64,000 bases of DNA from Flammeovirga pectinis (GCF_003970675.1 NZ_CP034563.1:1121501-1185500), one strand, 5' to 3'. Shown: positions 21,052-30,572, counted from the stretch's first letter. Notes: generated from the letters alone by a model not told the origin. Translations and numbers: made by a program.

Positions 21052-21092
21052 AACAGAAAAGGTGAAGCTTTAAAGCTTCACCTTTTCTGTTT
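21051..21092. terminator. Perfect 42-base palindromic terminator
   Basis: The 21-base arms, AAACAGAAAAGGTGAAGCTTT and its exact complement, meet without a spacer. The A-rich and T-rich edges make it work in both directions between proB and the convergent DUF1648 gene. Confidence 0.85.
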
Positions 21093-21100
21093 ATAATCTC

Positions 21101-21610
21101 TTATTTAATTTTGGTCATTTTAAAATAATAAAAGATCGAAGTAGCTATTATTAAAACCAATACTATTGGTAAAAAAAACAGCGACATTCCAATTTTAATT
21201 CCTAAACCAATTTGTATTATCGTATAAGTTATATAAAGAAAAATCAGAATGACTTCTGTATTCAATACTCTAATTTGTTTTGTAGCGTATTTATATAAAT
21301 TCTTATAGTTTTCTTGTGTTACTTTAATAGGATAATTAAAAATATGAGGCACTTTATTCATAAAAAATAAGCCTACATATAAAAGAGTACCTAGAAAGGG
21401 TAAAATCCAAATTACTTTTTTACTAGAATAGGCATTTACCTCTCCTAGACCATTAAAATGTCTCGGTATTTCATCGGGTAAAACACTATAATAATAAACG
21501 GGCAGGGCAAACAAAACTATAAGAGATAGTAAACCTATGACTTCAATAATTCTATCATATACGTCAAGATCAATGTTTGCTTTAGGTTGGTATTTGATTC
21601 CTGTATTCAT
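21101..21610 (-). CDS. DUF1648 domain membrane protein
   Basis: A 169-residue protein with four hydrophobic segments. After the first comes LPDEIPRHFNGLGEVNAYSSK, the signature of DUF1648, a domain found in SdpI-like and other small membrane proteins. Function is unknown; SdpI members confer immunity to a peptide toxin, but that cannot be transferred to this protein. It lies downstream of, and 41 bases from, a GNAT gene on the same strand. Confidence 0.75.
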   Translation of the reverse strand: MNTGIKYQPKANIDLDVYDRIIEVIGLLSLIVLFALPVYYYSVLPDEIPRHFNGLGEVNAYSSKKVIWILPFLGTLLYVGLFFMNKVPHIFNYPIKVTQENYKNLYKYATKQIRVLNTEVILIFLYITYTIIQIGLGIKIGMSLFFLPIVLVLIIATSIFYYFKMTKIK

Positions 21611-21651
21611 GATTCTTCAATTTAATTAAGTCTTACTATTGTATACGTTTA

Positions 21652-22194
21652 TTAACACTTAATTGTTAGCCTTTCAAAATCCTTTTTTCTTATTTCCCAA
21701 TGGTTAACTTCTTGTTCAAAATTAAGTGATCCTGGTATAGTTCTATGTTTTTTTACAAAAGTAAATCCAATTTTTTTTAAGGTCTTATTTGGTGCATCAT
21801 TTTCTGCATAAGGAGAACAGTCTAAAACCTCTAAGTCAAAATTGTTGAAATAAAAAGGAAGACTCTTTTGCAGTAACGCTAACCCTATTCCTTTTCTACG
21901 TATATCTGTATTCCATATATGTAAATGCATATTTGCAGACTTTCCATATTTAATTAAGTTGATATTGGAATGTCCAACATCTTTACCATCAACTTCCCAT
22001 ATAAGTGCATAATTTTGTTTCTCTACCTTAGGTAACATTAGTTGAGTTTCTAACATATTTACCAAATCTTTACGTTCAGGTAATTTAGATACATCAACCC
22101 CTAAAGATGCTAAATAGTTATGGTCAGATTTTAGCCAGTAATCTGCTATTAATGAAATATCATTTGCTAATAATTCTCTTACGTTTGTTCTCAT
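21652..22194 (-). CDS. GNAT family N-acetyltransferase
   Basis: A 180-residue protein with the GNAT fold: an N-terminal helix region, the strand YALIWEVDGKDVGHSNINLI, the acetyl-CoA-binding segment IRRKGIGLALLQKSLPFYF (an R/Q-x-x-G-x-G/A type loop), and a C-terminal NDAPNKTLKKIGFTFVKK segment. The family moves an acetyl group from acetyl-CoA to an amine. The substrate is not evident. It may be cotranscribed with the DUF1648 gene. Confidence 0.8.
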   Translation of the reverse strand: MRTNVRELLANDISLIADYWLKSDHNYLASLGVDVSKLPERKDLVNMLETQLMLPKVEKQNYALIWEVDGKDVGHSNINLIKYGKSANMHLHIWNTDIRRKGIGLALLQKSLPFYFNNFDLEVLDCSPYAENDAPNKTLKKIGFTFVKKHRTIPGSLNFEQEVNHWEIRKKDFERLTIKC

Positions 22195-22384
22195 TCTAAT
22201 TTGCCTAAATTTCTATTTTCATATTACTCATGGTCTTGAGGTTTACTAAGTGTGAATTTATAAAACAAAACTTATACTAGCTAATTTCAATTTCATTGCA
22301 TTTTTATATTTATTTTCATGAATACAGTACTGTTCATTTTTCAAAAAGAATAGTATACTATATCGTAATAAATCAACTCAAAAA

Positions 22385-22398
22385 CTGATATTTATCAA
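22385..22398. promoter_or_regulatory. FNR/CRP-like palindromic box
   Basis: CTGATATTTATCAA matches the FNR-type consensus TTGAT-N4-ATCAA at nine of ten positions and lies 74 bases upstream of the cupin start codon. It suggests control by a Crp/Fnr-family regulator; none is encoded in the window. Confidence 0.4.
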
Positions 22399-22471
22399 AC
22401 AATTAATACATTGAGTATAGTACTTTTGGTGTATCAAAAATTAATTTAGAATACATCAAAAAAAGAATATT

Positions 22472-22822
22472 ATGAAATTTGCAGACATCCAAGAAGAGTT
22501 AGAATTCAATGAAAAAAAACCACTTATTAAGGTTTTATTCGAAACAGCTTTTACAAAAGAAATAAGAATTGCAATGAAAAAAGGTACGGTTATGAAGGAA
22601 CATAAAACTTCTTATCCTATTGTTGTTCAGATTGTAAAAGGGAATATAGATTTTGGTGTACAAAATGAAGTATTCGATTTAAACGAAGGAAAAATCCTTG
22701 CCTTAGATGGTGGTGTTCCTCATGATTTAAAAGCTAAAGAAGATAGTGTAATTAGATTAACATTAACTAAGAATGATGACGCAAATCGTGTAGTTAATGT
22801 TTCAAATATTACTATCGCGTAG
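22472..22822 (+). CDS. Small cupin-domain protein
   Basis: A 116-residue single-domain cupin. The two conserved cupin stretches appear as VMKEHKTSYPIVVQIVKGNIDFGV and LNEGKILALDGGVPHDLKA. The usual metal histidines are only partly present (H in KEHK, H in PHD), so metal binding is uncertain. Related small Bacteroidota cupins lie in redox or stress loci, and an FNR-like box upstream fits that idea. A small lipoprotein gene follows 38 bases later. Confidence 0.75.
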   Translation: MKFADIQEELEFNEKKPLIKVLFETAFTKEIRIAMKKGTVMKEHKTSYPIVVQIVKGNIDFGVQNEVFDLNEGKILALDGGVPHDLKAKEDSVIRLTLTKNDDANRVVNVSNITIA

Positions 22823-22860
22823 TGCACTATTTTTAAGAATTAAAACGCTAAATAATCAGT

Positions 22861-23268
22861 ATGAAAAACCTATTCTATATTCTGTTTTGCTTATGTATTG
22901 GAATATCTTGTACAAAGGTTGAATCTAATAGTAATAAACAAGTACTTACATTAAATGAAGGCAATAAATGGAAAGTAGATACTGAAATGAAAAGCAGTAT
23001 TGATAAATCTCAAGAGTTAATTTTAATATTTAATTCTAACCAAAAAAATGACTATAATAAACTAGCTAATGATTTAAAATATCAAAACGATGTTCTAATT
23101 AAAAGCTGTACTATGACTGGAGAAAGTCATGAGATGCTTCATAAATGGCTTGTACCAAATATGAAACTTATTGATAGTCTATCAAAGGCTACTAAGCCTA
23201 ATGAACAAAAAGAAATAGTTGTTGAGTTGATTGAATCATACAACACATTTAACACCTACTTCAATTAA
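22861..23268 (+). CDS. Small lipoprotein of unknown function
   Basis: A 135-residue protein with a signal peptide ending in lipobox GISC. The mature part is helical and charged (GNKWKVDTEMKSSIDKSQELI, then CTMTGESHEMLHKWLVPNMKLIDSL) and resembles small Bacteroidota lipoproteins with an HxxLHxW-type segment, but no function is known. It probably forms an operon with the cupin gene and ends at a strong terminator. Confidence 0.65.
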   Translation: MKNLFYILFCLCIGISCTKVESNSNKQVLTLNEGNKWKVDTEMKSSIDKSQELILIFNSNQKNDYNKLANDLKYQNDVLIKSCTMTGESHEMLHKWLVPNMKLIDSLSKATKPNEQKEIVVELIESYNTFNTYFN

Positions 23269-23312
23269 AAATAAGAGGTTGAAAAAATTAATTTTTTCAA
23301 CCTCTTATTTTT
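23267..23312. terminator. Bidirectional terminator
   Basis: A perfect 46-base palindrome built on AATAAGAGGTTG and CAACCTCTTATT, with A- and T-runs at its edges. It lies between the plus-strand lipoprotein gene and the convergent SDR gene. Confidence 0.85.
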
Positions 23313-23343
23313 GCATTTTTATAAACTGATAACTTAGAAAAAA

Positions 23344-24276
23344 TTAAGCTACTTCTTCAGCAATTTGTAAGAATGCCTTTCTAAATGAATGATTTGAAAG
23401 ACCTGTATTCATAGGTTTTTGATCTACAAGCCTACCTATTGTCTTCCCTTCTGGTGCACCGATAAGATCACCAGATTGTCCATATTTCCCGTCTAAGCAA
23501 TCCGCATATTTTTGTGCTGCTTCTTTTGGACCTTGTGCCATACCAAAGAGTTTCATCATAGGGAAGCCTACTCTTTCAAATATTATACGTTTAACAGTAG
23601 GTACGTTTACTAATCCATTGGTTCCAGCGGTTAAACCAGGAGAAAACCAGATATATTCATGTTCTAAATCTTGTTCCGCTAATTCTTGAATTAACAAGCC
23701 ACTCATAAATTTAGAAATACCAAGAGCATCAATATCTTTATATTTACCTTTTCCATTATAGACTGCAGAAGTAAGATCATCTACAGAGTCATATACTGGT
23801 TTTGTAATCATACCTTCTATACCACGTGCACCCTCTCCACCTGCAAATACTATTCTTCCACCACTAGCAATAAGATCATTTTGTAATAATGCCTTCAAGG
23901 TAATATAAGAACCCATTACATTCTGGTATATGGTTTTTTCAATTCTATTTCCTTTATTATTTTCAATAAACTGGAAATCATCAGAAACAATCATTCCACC
24001 AGCTTGGAAAAACACAATATCAAATTTCTCCTTTTTAGGTAGATTTGTAACAGCAGATACAATTGCCTCTTTACTTTGCATATCAAAACCTCCTCTTGCA
24101 TCTAGAGTATTATTTAATTTTAAAGAAGTCCTCAAATCATCTGCTTTTTGTTGTGTTCTACAAGCGAGTACAATTCTCTTAGCTCCTTTTTCTAATAGAA
24201 TTTTCACAGTTTCAATACCAATACCTCCATTTGCACCAGTAATTAGAATAGACGCGTTTTTAATTTTTGATTCCAT
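23344..24276 (-). CDS. Short-chain dehydrogenase/reductase-like protein with atypical active site
   Basis: A 310-residue SDR-type protein. The dinucleotide-binding motif GANGGIG is intact near residue 14, and RIVLACR supports nucleotide binding. The usual NAAG appears as QAGG, and the position of the YxxxK catalytic motif reads ALGISK, so the catalytic tyrosine seems to be absent. It may be a divergent enzyme or a binding protein. It starts one base after the SRPBCC gene and is surely cotranscribed with it, downstream of an AraC-type regulator. Confidence 0.75.
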   Translation of the reverse strand: MESKIKNASILITGANGGIGIETVKILLEKGAKRIVLACRTQQKADDLRTSLKLNNTLDARGGFDMQSKEAIVSAVTNLPKKEKFDIVFFQAGGMIVSDDFQFIENNKGNRIEKTIYQNVMGSYITLKALLQNDLIASGGRIVFAGGEGARGIEGMITKPVYDSVDDLTSAVYNGKGKYKDIDALGISKFMSGLLIQELAEQDLEHEYIWFSPGLTAGTNGLVNVPTVKRIIFERVGFPMMKLFGMAQGPKEAAQKYADCLDGKYGQSGDLIGAPEGKTIGRLVDQKPMNTGLSNHSFRKAFLQIAEEVA

Positions 24277-24277
24277 C

Positions 24278-24841
24278 TTAGTTATATAATTTTTTAATTC
24301 GTTTGAAATTTTCTGGGTTAACCTCTTCTCCAGTTAAAGCGTAATGCTGTATAGCTATTGCATAATCTTCAATACCTTTTTTAAACTTTCCTTTGGCAAG
24401 CATACCTAAAAAAGCAGGATTAGTTCTATAAACCATGGTTAGAGAAATTGTTGTAGCAGTATCATTAATTACTTCTAAATTATAGAGCATATAACTTTGA
24501 GTTGTATCAATAGGTAAGCCATTAACACCAAGAATTTCTGCTTTAAAAGAGTATTCCTCTTCATTATATTCAGTCATTCTTTCTCTTGTGAATTTCTTAC
24601 CATTATCAGAAAAGCTACATAATCGTTCACAACCCTCTCCATTCAAAGGTGTACCTTCAACATAATGAGATGCTGAAAGTTGAGGATGTGATTTTGCTAT
24701 ATCAGCATAATTTTCTCCAACTATAGTCCAAACAGAATCTGTAGAAACTGCAATTTCTCTAGTAACAGTAAAAGACTGGGTTTGGGCAAACAAGTTTCCA
24801 GAAAGTAATACCGTTAAGGTAAAAGTTAGCATTGTTTTCAT
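24278..24841 (-). CDS. Secreted SRPBCC/polyketide-cyclase-like protein
   Basis: The frame runs back to 24892, but the ATG at 24841 is preferred because it gives a standard signal peptide, MKTMLTFTLTVLLSGNLFAQ, and a 187-residue product. The body resembles the START/SRPBCC fold (VTREIAVSTDSVWTIVGENYADIAKSHP, then GEGCERLCSFSDNGKKFTRERMTEYNEEE), which binds hydrophobic ligands in a deep cavity. It is exported, unlike most members. It lies between an AraC regulator and an SDR gene on one strand, suggesting a small regulated pathway. Confidence 0.75.
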   Translation of the reverse strand: MKTMLTFTLTVLLSGNLFAQTQSFTVTREIAVSTDSVWTIVGENYADIAKSHPQLSASHYVEGTPLNGEGCERLCSFSDNGKKFTRERMTEYNEEEYSFKAEILGVNGLPIDTTQSYMLYNLEVINDTATTISLTMVYRTNPAFLGMLAKGKFKKGIEDYAIAIQHYALTGEEVNPENFKRIKKLYN

Positions 24842-24935
24842 TTGTAATTGTTTTTTGGTACAGTACAAATATCTACACAATTCTAAGCACACTGTGGTAT
24901 TAATAGCTCAAGTATTAGAAGTATTGGTTCAATGG

Positions 24936-25766
24936 CTATTTCCTTAATTCTGATGGCGACGAATTATAATATTTTTTATAAGATTTGGAAAAGTAACTCA
25001 CATCACTGAATCCACAATCATAGGCAATTTCTGATATGGTTCGTGATGTTGTTTTTAATAATGTTTGTGCTTTATCTAAACGTTTAGATGTAATGTATTT
25101 ATTTGGTGATGTTCCGAAAACTGATTGAAACTTTCGTTTAAAAGAGGATACACTTAGTGAACAAAGAAAAGCTAAGTCTTCGATATTAAGTTCTTCAAAT
25201 ATATTTTTAGCTATTATCTCTTTAAACTCATATTCTTTTGCTCTAAATAAATTACCAAATATGCTTTTTGTATCTCCAGATTTGTCTGTATTAATGAGAA
25301 TTGAAATCAGTTCTTTAATTTTTATATTGATGATATCTTCTGTAAAAACATCATTATTTTCTATATAAAGTTGAAGGGAAGTAAAGTAAGAAGTTATTAA
25401 AGCGTGATTATCTACTTTAACAATTGATTGATTATAATTATGGTCTACTTCTACAAACCAATTAGGTAGATCATTATTATAAATATGATGTAACAAAGCA
25501 GATGTAAGTTGAAAAACAATAACAACGGTAGTTTCATTATTAGGATTTTCAAGCCAAGTATTAATAAAGTTATCCGTCTTCATTATCAATGTATCTCCAG
25601 TAATCAACTCAATATCTTTATTGGCAGAATATAAATGAGATTCACCATTAACAACATACACAATTCTTGCTTCATCTATTAATTCATCAGTAATTTTTTT
25701 AGGGGATAAAAATTCAATTTTTCCGAGTACCACCCAGTCTTTAATACTGTATTTAATTAACTTCAT
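24936..25766 (-). CDS. AraC family transcriptional regulator
   Basis: A 276-residue regulator with an N-terminal cupin-like sensing half and a C-terminal double helix-turn-helix. Characteristic are LAFLCSLSVSSFKRKFQSVFGTSPNKYI and the ISEIAYDCGFSDVSYFSKSYKKYYNSSPSE signature. It lies 94 bases upstream of the SRPBCC-SDR pair on the same strand and is probably its local activator; the ligand is unknown. Confidence 0.85.
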   Translation of the reverse strand: MKLIKYSIKDWVVLGKIEFLSPKKITDELIDEARIVYVVNGESHLYSANKDIELITGDTLIMKTDNFINTWLENPNNETTVVIVFQLTSALLHHIYNNDLPNWFVEVDHNYNQSIVKVDNHALITSYFTSLQLYIENNDVFTEDIINIKIKELISILINTDKSGDTKSIFGNLFRAKEYEFKEIIAKNIFEELNIEDLAFLCSLSVSSFKRKFQSVFGTSPNKYITSKRLDKAQTLLKTTSRTISEIAYDCGFSDVSYFSKSYKKYYNSSPSELRK

Positions 25767-25880
25767 ATAGATTATAGGAAAAGAATATTAGTTTGAATTT
25801 AATGAAACTATCATCCAAGTTTAATTAAAATTTCATACTCTAAAAACATAAAAACAGGTTTATCAATAAGTACTTTATTA

Positions 25881-27197
25881 CAATACTTCGGTAAAATAAT
25901 ATATTTTTCAAGCAGCAATTTGACCTAATTTTCGAATCATCTCAAATTGCTGTTTATTTTTTTCAACATCTACATCAATTCGAAATACACTAAAAATCTT
26001 TTTTAGTATTAACTCATTGAAATAGAGTGTTTTTATGTTAGCCATTGAAAAGGGTCCTCTTTCCTTTTTTTCTTGATTGATCCAATGAAAAGCCTTAGCA
26101 ATTGAGACAGAAGTAAGTGCCATATTAGTATGAAAATGAATTTTATTTTTACTTATTCCTTGACAACCTGTAAGACTTGTATGCTGTTTTGCATCTCGAA
26201 AAAGAAATTCTATGTGAAAACGTAATCTGTAATAATTGAAAATTTGGAAGGCCTCTTGATTTAGATCTGTTGAAAAGAATATTTTTTGCTTGAGCTTTTG
26301 ATTTTTAAATTGAACAAGTGCAATCATTACTTCTCTTTTTAAAGCAACGCTATAAATTTTTGCAGAGTACAAATAATATAAGTCTGTATCATCTTCTAAC
26401 TGAAAAATATCGAGATCAATATTTTTCCAGTCTACTTTTCCGTTGAATTTTTTAGGTCTACCGCGTTTTCCTGTTTTTGGTCCTTCAAATAAATACCTTG
26501 CATTCATATCACCTCTAAATCGACTAAGTACAGTAAAGCCAGCCTCATCTAATGGTCGAACAAACTTTTCTTTTGCAAAATAAGCATCAGCTACAACATA
26601 CTTAGAATGCGTCAATAATTGCTCTTTATGTGTAAGCAAAGTGGATGCATAATGGTCAACTAAACTCATGCCTTTCTCCTTTAATTCTGTAATTGAAGGC
26701 GTTTGGATTGCATCATAATGAAAGGCATTACGACTTTCTACATCAACAATTCCAATACCTGATAAATCCAATCCTTTTTGAGCTTTACCAGCACATCCGG
26801 ACCAATATTTCCCTAAACCATAGGTTTTCTTACCACTTTTACTGAGGTAAACAGGATCGAAAGCTATTATTTTTTCATCACCACAATGTTCATTGATCAA
26901 ATGATGATTAAATTCTGAAAAAGAAAAACCTGATTCGAAATTATTTCGGTAAGTTTTTTCACTATATGAACCATACCTTGATAACTGAAGAAAATTAATT
27001 TTCCCCTTGATACTCAAGAAGAGTATAAAACATTCTGTTAAAAAGTTGACTTTACTTTTTCTTAAGTCAGACATTTTTGATAATATTGGTCCTATGAAAG
27101 CTCTGCTTTCCATAATTAGCTGTTTTTTGTTGGTAGGACTTCAAAAATACAGCTTTTTATGTTTTATAGGGATTTTGAAAAAATTACCGAAGTATTG
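25881..27197 (-). mobile_element. IS4-family insertion sequence with 14-bp inverted repeats
   Basis: The ends are CAATACTTCGGTAA on the left and its exact complement on the right, 1317 bases apart, flanked by TTATTA on both sides (25875-25880 and 27198-27203), a likely 6-bp target duplication. One intact transposase gene fills the element, so it is probably a recent and possibly active insertion. It lies just outside the left end of the cassette array. Confidence 0.85.
25908..27113 (-). CDS. IS4-family DDE transposase
   Basis: A 401-residue transposase. The acidic triad is visible: D in IIAFDPVYLSK, D in YVVADAYFAK, and E in YYRLRFHIEFLFRDAKQH. The last segment fits the IS4 Y-(2)-R-(3)-E-(6)-K signature exactly. 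The frame is complete. The terminal inverted repeats lie 27 and 84 bases outside the coding region. Confidence 0.9.
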   Translation of the reverse strand: MESRAFIGPILSKMSDLRKSKVNFLTECFILFLSIKGKINFLQLSRYGSYSEKTYRNNFESGFSFSEFNHHLINEHCGDEKIIAFDPVYLSKSGKKTYGLGKYWSGCAGKAQKGLDLSGIGIVDVESRNAFHYDAIQTPSITELKEKGMSLVDHYASTLLTHKEQLLTHSKYVVADAYFAKEKFVRPLDEAGFTVLSRFRGDMNARYLFEGPKTGKRGRPKKFNGKVDWKNIDLDIFQLEDDTDLYYLYSAKIYSVALKREVMIALVQFKNQKLKQKIFFSTDLNQEAFQIFNYYRLRFHIEFLFRDAKQHTSLTGCQGISKNKIHFHTNMALTSVSIAKAFHWINQEKKERGPFSMANIKTLYFNELILKKIFSVFRIDVDVEKNKQQFEMIRKLGQIAA

Positions 27198-27458
27198 TTA
27201 TTAAAAACACTTAATATACAGTATATCTTATTCTCTATTTGGGAAATTAACCTTCTTTGTCAATTTACTATTTAGTGTATTATGGTTATCCCTTAAGAAA
27301 GGTGGTACTAAAAATTTCATGTACTGTAGTCTAATAGTATAAACCATGAGCATTAATTCTGAACATCATTAAGTCGACTTTTTTTTCTTGTATTTTCATT
27401 CATCTCTTACGATCTATTTAGGTTTTATTTAATAACAATGTACAGTTTTTTTAATTAT

Positions 27459-27523
27459 TGCCAATTTAAATGCTAAACTACGAGCGTGAAAACATTGGGC
27501 AACCATGAAGTTTTAGCTATTGT
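27459..27523 (+). repeat. attC-like site A0, left half (split by group II intron)
   Basis: TGCTAAACT (27471-27479) pairs with AGTTTTAGC (27509-27517), leaving one unpaired base, as in site A5. The outer left box, TGCCAAT, is degenerate. The right box is cut by the intron: ATTGT at 27519-27523 joins TATAC at 31933 to rebuild GTTATAC. This is the leftmost recognisable site of the array. Confidence 0.55.
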
Positions 27524-27675
27524 GTGTATCCAAAATAGGCACAGTCTTATTTTAAAGATAAAATTATCTTCTAGAGGGTGCAAGTCCCTTATATGCGGGA
27601 TTGTATATATTAATCGAAAACTACACCACTTATTACTTCAAAAGTGCAGCACTTTCAAACCAAAAATAATGGCTT

Positions 27676-28443
27676 TTATTCAGTATTTGCAAGTAAATTT
27701 TCTTTTGTTTTTTTCATTCTGTAGGATTCTCCATTCATGTTGATATAAATTGATTGGTGATTTAACCTGTCTACCATTGCAGCCGTTAATACTTTATCAT
27801 GAAAAATTTCAGTCCATCTATCGAAGCCTAAATTTGTAGTAATGATGGTTGATTTATTATCTGTTCTGATAGAAAGTAATGAAAATAACATTTCTGCCGA
27901 AGCCTTATCGAAGGAGATATATCCAAATTCATCACAGATGACAAGGTCATATTTTTCGAATCTATTTTCAAAAACTGTTTGACTTCTACTTTCTTTAGCT
28001 TCTCTGAGCTGAGTGACTAATCTTGGCACAGAAGTGAAAAGAACAGAGTAGCCTTCCATGCATGCTTTTACGCCTAACCCTATTGCCATATGCGTCTTTC
28101 CAGTACCAGGATTACCCGCTAAAATTACATTCTGCTTTTCTTCTAAAAAAGAAAGTTCATTTAACAAGGGTAATTTGGCTTGAGCATCTTGGGGTAAGTC
28201 ATTTAGCACAAGATCATGGAGGTATTTCATGGAAGGAAAATGAGCTCTTTTGAGTCGTTCCTTATGTCTTCTTTCAATTCGATGATGATACTCTAACTCT
28301 AACAGCTCTAATAAAAAATCTTCGTATGTTTTATTTTCAATAATAGCTTGCTTCGCTATTTTCGAAAACTCTTTATTGATAATAGACAACCGTAAATCTT
28401 TAGTCAGTAATGCGATACGGTCTTTGTGATGTATTGATTTCAT
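27676..28443 (-). CDS. istB: IS21-type helper ATPase
   Basis: A 255-residue IstB-type AAA+ protein, related to DnaC, that assists the IstA transposase in target capture. It has the Walker A GNPGTGKTH, Walker B VICDEFG, and the family segments YHHRIERRHKERLKRAHFP and TAAMVDRLNHQS. Its start lies 9 bases after the end of istA. The frame is complete. Confidence 0.92.
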   Translation of the reverse strand: MKSIHHKDRIALLTKDLRLSIINKEFSKIAKQAIIENKTYEDFLLELLELEYHHRIERRHKERLKRAHFPSMKYLHDLVLNDLPQDAQAKLPLLNELSFLEEKQNVILAGNPGTGKTHMAIGLGVKACMEGYSVLFTSVPRLVTQLREAKESRSQTVFENRFEKYDLVICDEFGYISFDKASAEMLFSLLSIRTDNKSTIITTNLGFDRWTEIFHDKVLTAAMVDRLNHQSIYINMNGESYRMKKTKENLLANTE

Positions 28444-28452
28444 CTTTTTATT

Positions 28453-29991
28453 TTAGTTTTGTAATGAAGAAGTATTCATTTGAGAATGTGCTAATAATAG
28501 CCGTTCACTATACTGTTCTATTTCATCCTCTTTAGAAGTGACAGCAGATGGGGTTTCTGCACTATAAAGCATTTGTAAAAGAGCATAATCGATTTTACTT
28601 TGAGGTGCTTTCTGCTGGTAAAACTCTATTTTCTCTTCCAACTCTTTAATGCTAATCTTCTCTGTACGCATCCATTGGAGTACTTGTATGTATTCCTTTT
28701 CATTTCCTTTAAAAAACTGATGATAAAGTGTTTTAAAACCTGTTTGTACTTGTTGTAATGCACTTGAGTGAGCCAAAGCCCCTGGTTTTTTAGAGAAGGT
28801 ATTCAAGTAGTCATAAATATCAATATACCATTGATTTTTAGTGTGATGCCTCATTTTAGTGACAATGATTTGCTCTTTGTCATCTAAAACATGAAATCTT
28901 GACGTTTCTATTTTTAAAGTGACGTACTTTCTTTTTAGCTTTTCGGGAATGGAATAATGATTACTATCCAAATAAACACAATGGTATTTATTGATCGCTA
29001 ACTTCTTTAAAATAGCAGTTTGGTAAGCTGTTACAGGAACTGATCGCATATAGTTTAGTTCTTCTTTTAAGAGAACTTCTGCTACTTCTTTTTGTGCTTT
29101 AGGGGGCTTATTATTAAGTAGAATAAGTTGTTGTTCTAAATGGAGATTCGCCTTCTCTAAATCATCAAATTTTGTTGACAGACTAAACGATTTTCTACGG
29201 ATATACTCAACACTACGTTCTACATTTCCTTTTTCATTACCACTATAAGCATTACAAAAGCGATATTGAAACTGATAATAAGCAGATAGTTTCAAGAGCT
29301 CATCTGTGGCAATTTTCTCTTTAGGATTATAGGAATATTTCTTAACAGCAACTCTCATATTATCGTAAACAATTTCTTTCGGAACACCTCCAATATGATA
29401 AAGAAACAGATTATGACTTTCTAGAAAGCTCTGCATATCCTGACGGTAGAATAAGTAAGCCCAACGGTAATTGCTATACTTATTCGTAAATACAGCCATC
29501 TGTAGCCTTCTTTCCTGCCCACCTAGTTCAAGACGAACTTCACCCCAATCAAACTCAATATTTTCTCCTGCCTGATAAGACTGTTTAAGGTAGATTTTCT
29601 GGTGGTTGGATTGCTCTTGTTTACGAACATAATTACAAACAGTAGTATACCCAATGAGGTGCCCTTTTTGCTGTAAATACTCATAAATGTCATGCTTATT
29701 CATGAGTTGTTTAGAACGCCCTTTCTGTCTATTCTCTTTGTTTCTATTCAAACAATCTGCAATATCTTCAACTACTTCTACTGTTAATCTTTTCTTGGGA
29801 CGAGAGGTGATTTCCCGATATTGAGGAGCACTTAATATATTGGTTCCTGATTGTTGAAGAACTTCATGTTCATCAATATATTTTTTGACTGTTCTAAAGT
29901 TAAGACCCAGCTCACGAGCTAAGCTTCTTTTTGATTTTCCATTGGTGTAGTAACCTACGATTACTGCAGCTTTTTTATTCATACTAATCAC
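28453..29991 (-). CDS. istA: IS21-type transposase
   Basis: A 512-residue DDE transposase of the IS21 family. It has an N-terminal helix-turn-helix region (YYTNGKSKRSLARELGLNFRTVKKYI), an rve integrase core starting EFDWGEVRLELGG with the first catalytic D, YDNMRVAVKKYS with the second, and CNAYSGNEKGNVERSVEYIRR with the catalytic E. The C-terminal half is the usual IstA tail. It is intact and upstream of istB. Confidence 0.92.
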   Translation of the reverse strand: MISMNKKAAVIVGYYTNGKSKRSLARELGLNFRTVKKYIDEHEVLQQSGTNILSAPQYREITSRPKKRLTVEVVEDIADCLNRNKENRQKGRSKQLMNKHDIYEYLQQKGHLIGYTTVCNYVRKQEQSNHQKIYLKQSYQAGENIEFDWGEVRLELGGQERRLQMAVFTNKYSNYRWAYLFYRQDMQSFLESHNLFLYHIGGVPKEIVYDNMRVAVKKYSYNPKEKIATDELLKLSAYYQFQYRFCNAYSGNEKGNVERSVEYIRRKSFSLSTKFDDLEKANLHLEQQLILLNNKPPKAQKEVAEVLLKEELNYMRSVPVTAYQTAILKKLAINKYHCVYLDSNHYSIPEKLKRKYVTLKIETSRFHVLDDKEQIIVTKMRHHTKNQWYIDIYDYLNTFSKKPGALAHSSALQQVQTGFKTLYHQFFKGNEKEYIQVLQWMRTEKISIKELEEKIEFYQQKAPQSKIDYALLQMLYSAETPSAVTSKEDEIEQYSERLLLAHSQMNTSSLQN

Positions 29992-30572
29992 ATTTAAGTA
30001 TCTACAAAAAGTAAATACTATTCAAATTTAATTTCGATTAGTGCTGCACTTTTTAAGTAATAGGGTGTTGCAGTTTTGGGTTAATACTTACAGGGATACG
30101 ATCCCGAAGCATTAGCAAGTGACAAGGTGGTTTTCCGTGAGGAATGCACTGAAGTAAGTCAAACGGCAAAAGTTGGTATTGACAAACATTCCTGAGAACG
30201 AGAGTTTGAAAGTATATCGCAAAGCGAGACATAAGAGGCATCATTAATGGGATGAGCAAGCACATCTTTGTGAAGTCCAAAGGCGATCTAGCTCCACGAC
30301 TATGCTGTGGCTTAATGATGTAGATATAGCAGTGATCAATGGAAAGAAGGTGTCCTTACTTGGGGAGATCTCTTCGTTGCAGATTCAACAAGAGAAGTCA
30401 GCCGAGGTCGTAGTAGGTAATAAAAGTACCGACAAGTTTCGGAGAACTCACCTTACTGAAGGACTGAAGGTTACAGTGTCTCAAATTTTTAATGGAGGCA
30501 AGAAATGTTGACACAGCAGTGGAATTTCTTGCTAGCCTTAAAGAAGAGAGACTAGGAATTTTAATGTAGATT

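Larger units (their letters stand above)
27615..30080 (-). mobile_element. IS21-family insertion sequence inside the intron
   Basis: Imperfect inverted repeats of ~38 bp share TATTACTTnAAAAGTGCAGCACT (27631-27653 and complement at 30040-30062) and extend outward to AAAACT. TTAAT occurs on both sides (27610-27614 and 30081-30085), a plausible 5-bp target duplication. Joining the flanks restores a stem, CGGGAT/ATCCCG with TGTA/TACA inside, expected of intron domain I. A shorter element with TG...CA ends at 27645-30048 cannot be excluded but leaves no direct repeat. Confidence 0.75.

Noticed and set aside
27486-27743. 85-codon plus-strand frame
   Set aside because: It spans the attC site, the intron 5' end and the IS21 end, so it is a chance frame created by the nested insertions.
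30302-30511. 69-codon frame upstream of the reverse transcriptase
   Set aside because: It lies in structured intron RNA before the RT gene and shows no protein-like conservation.
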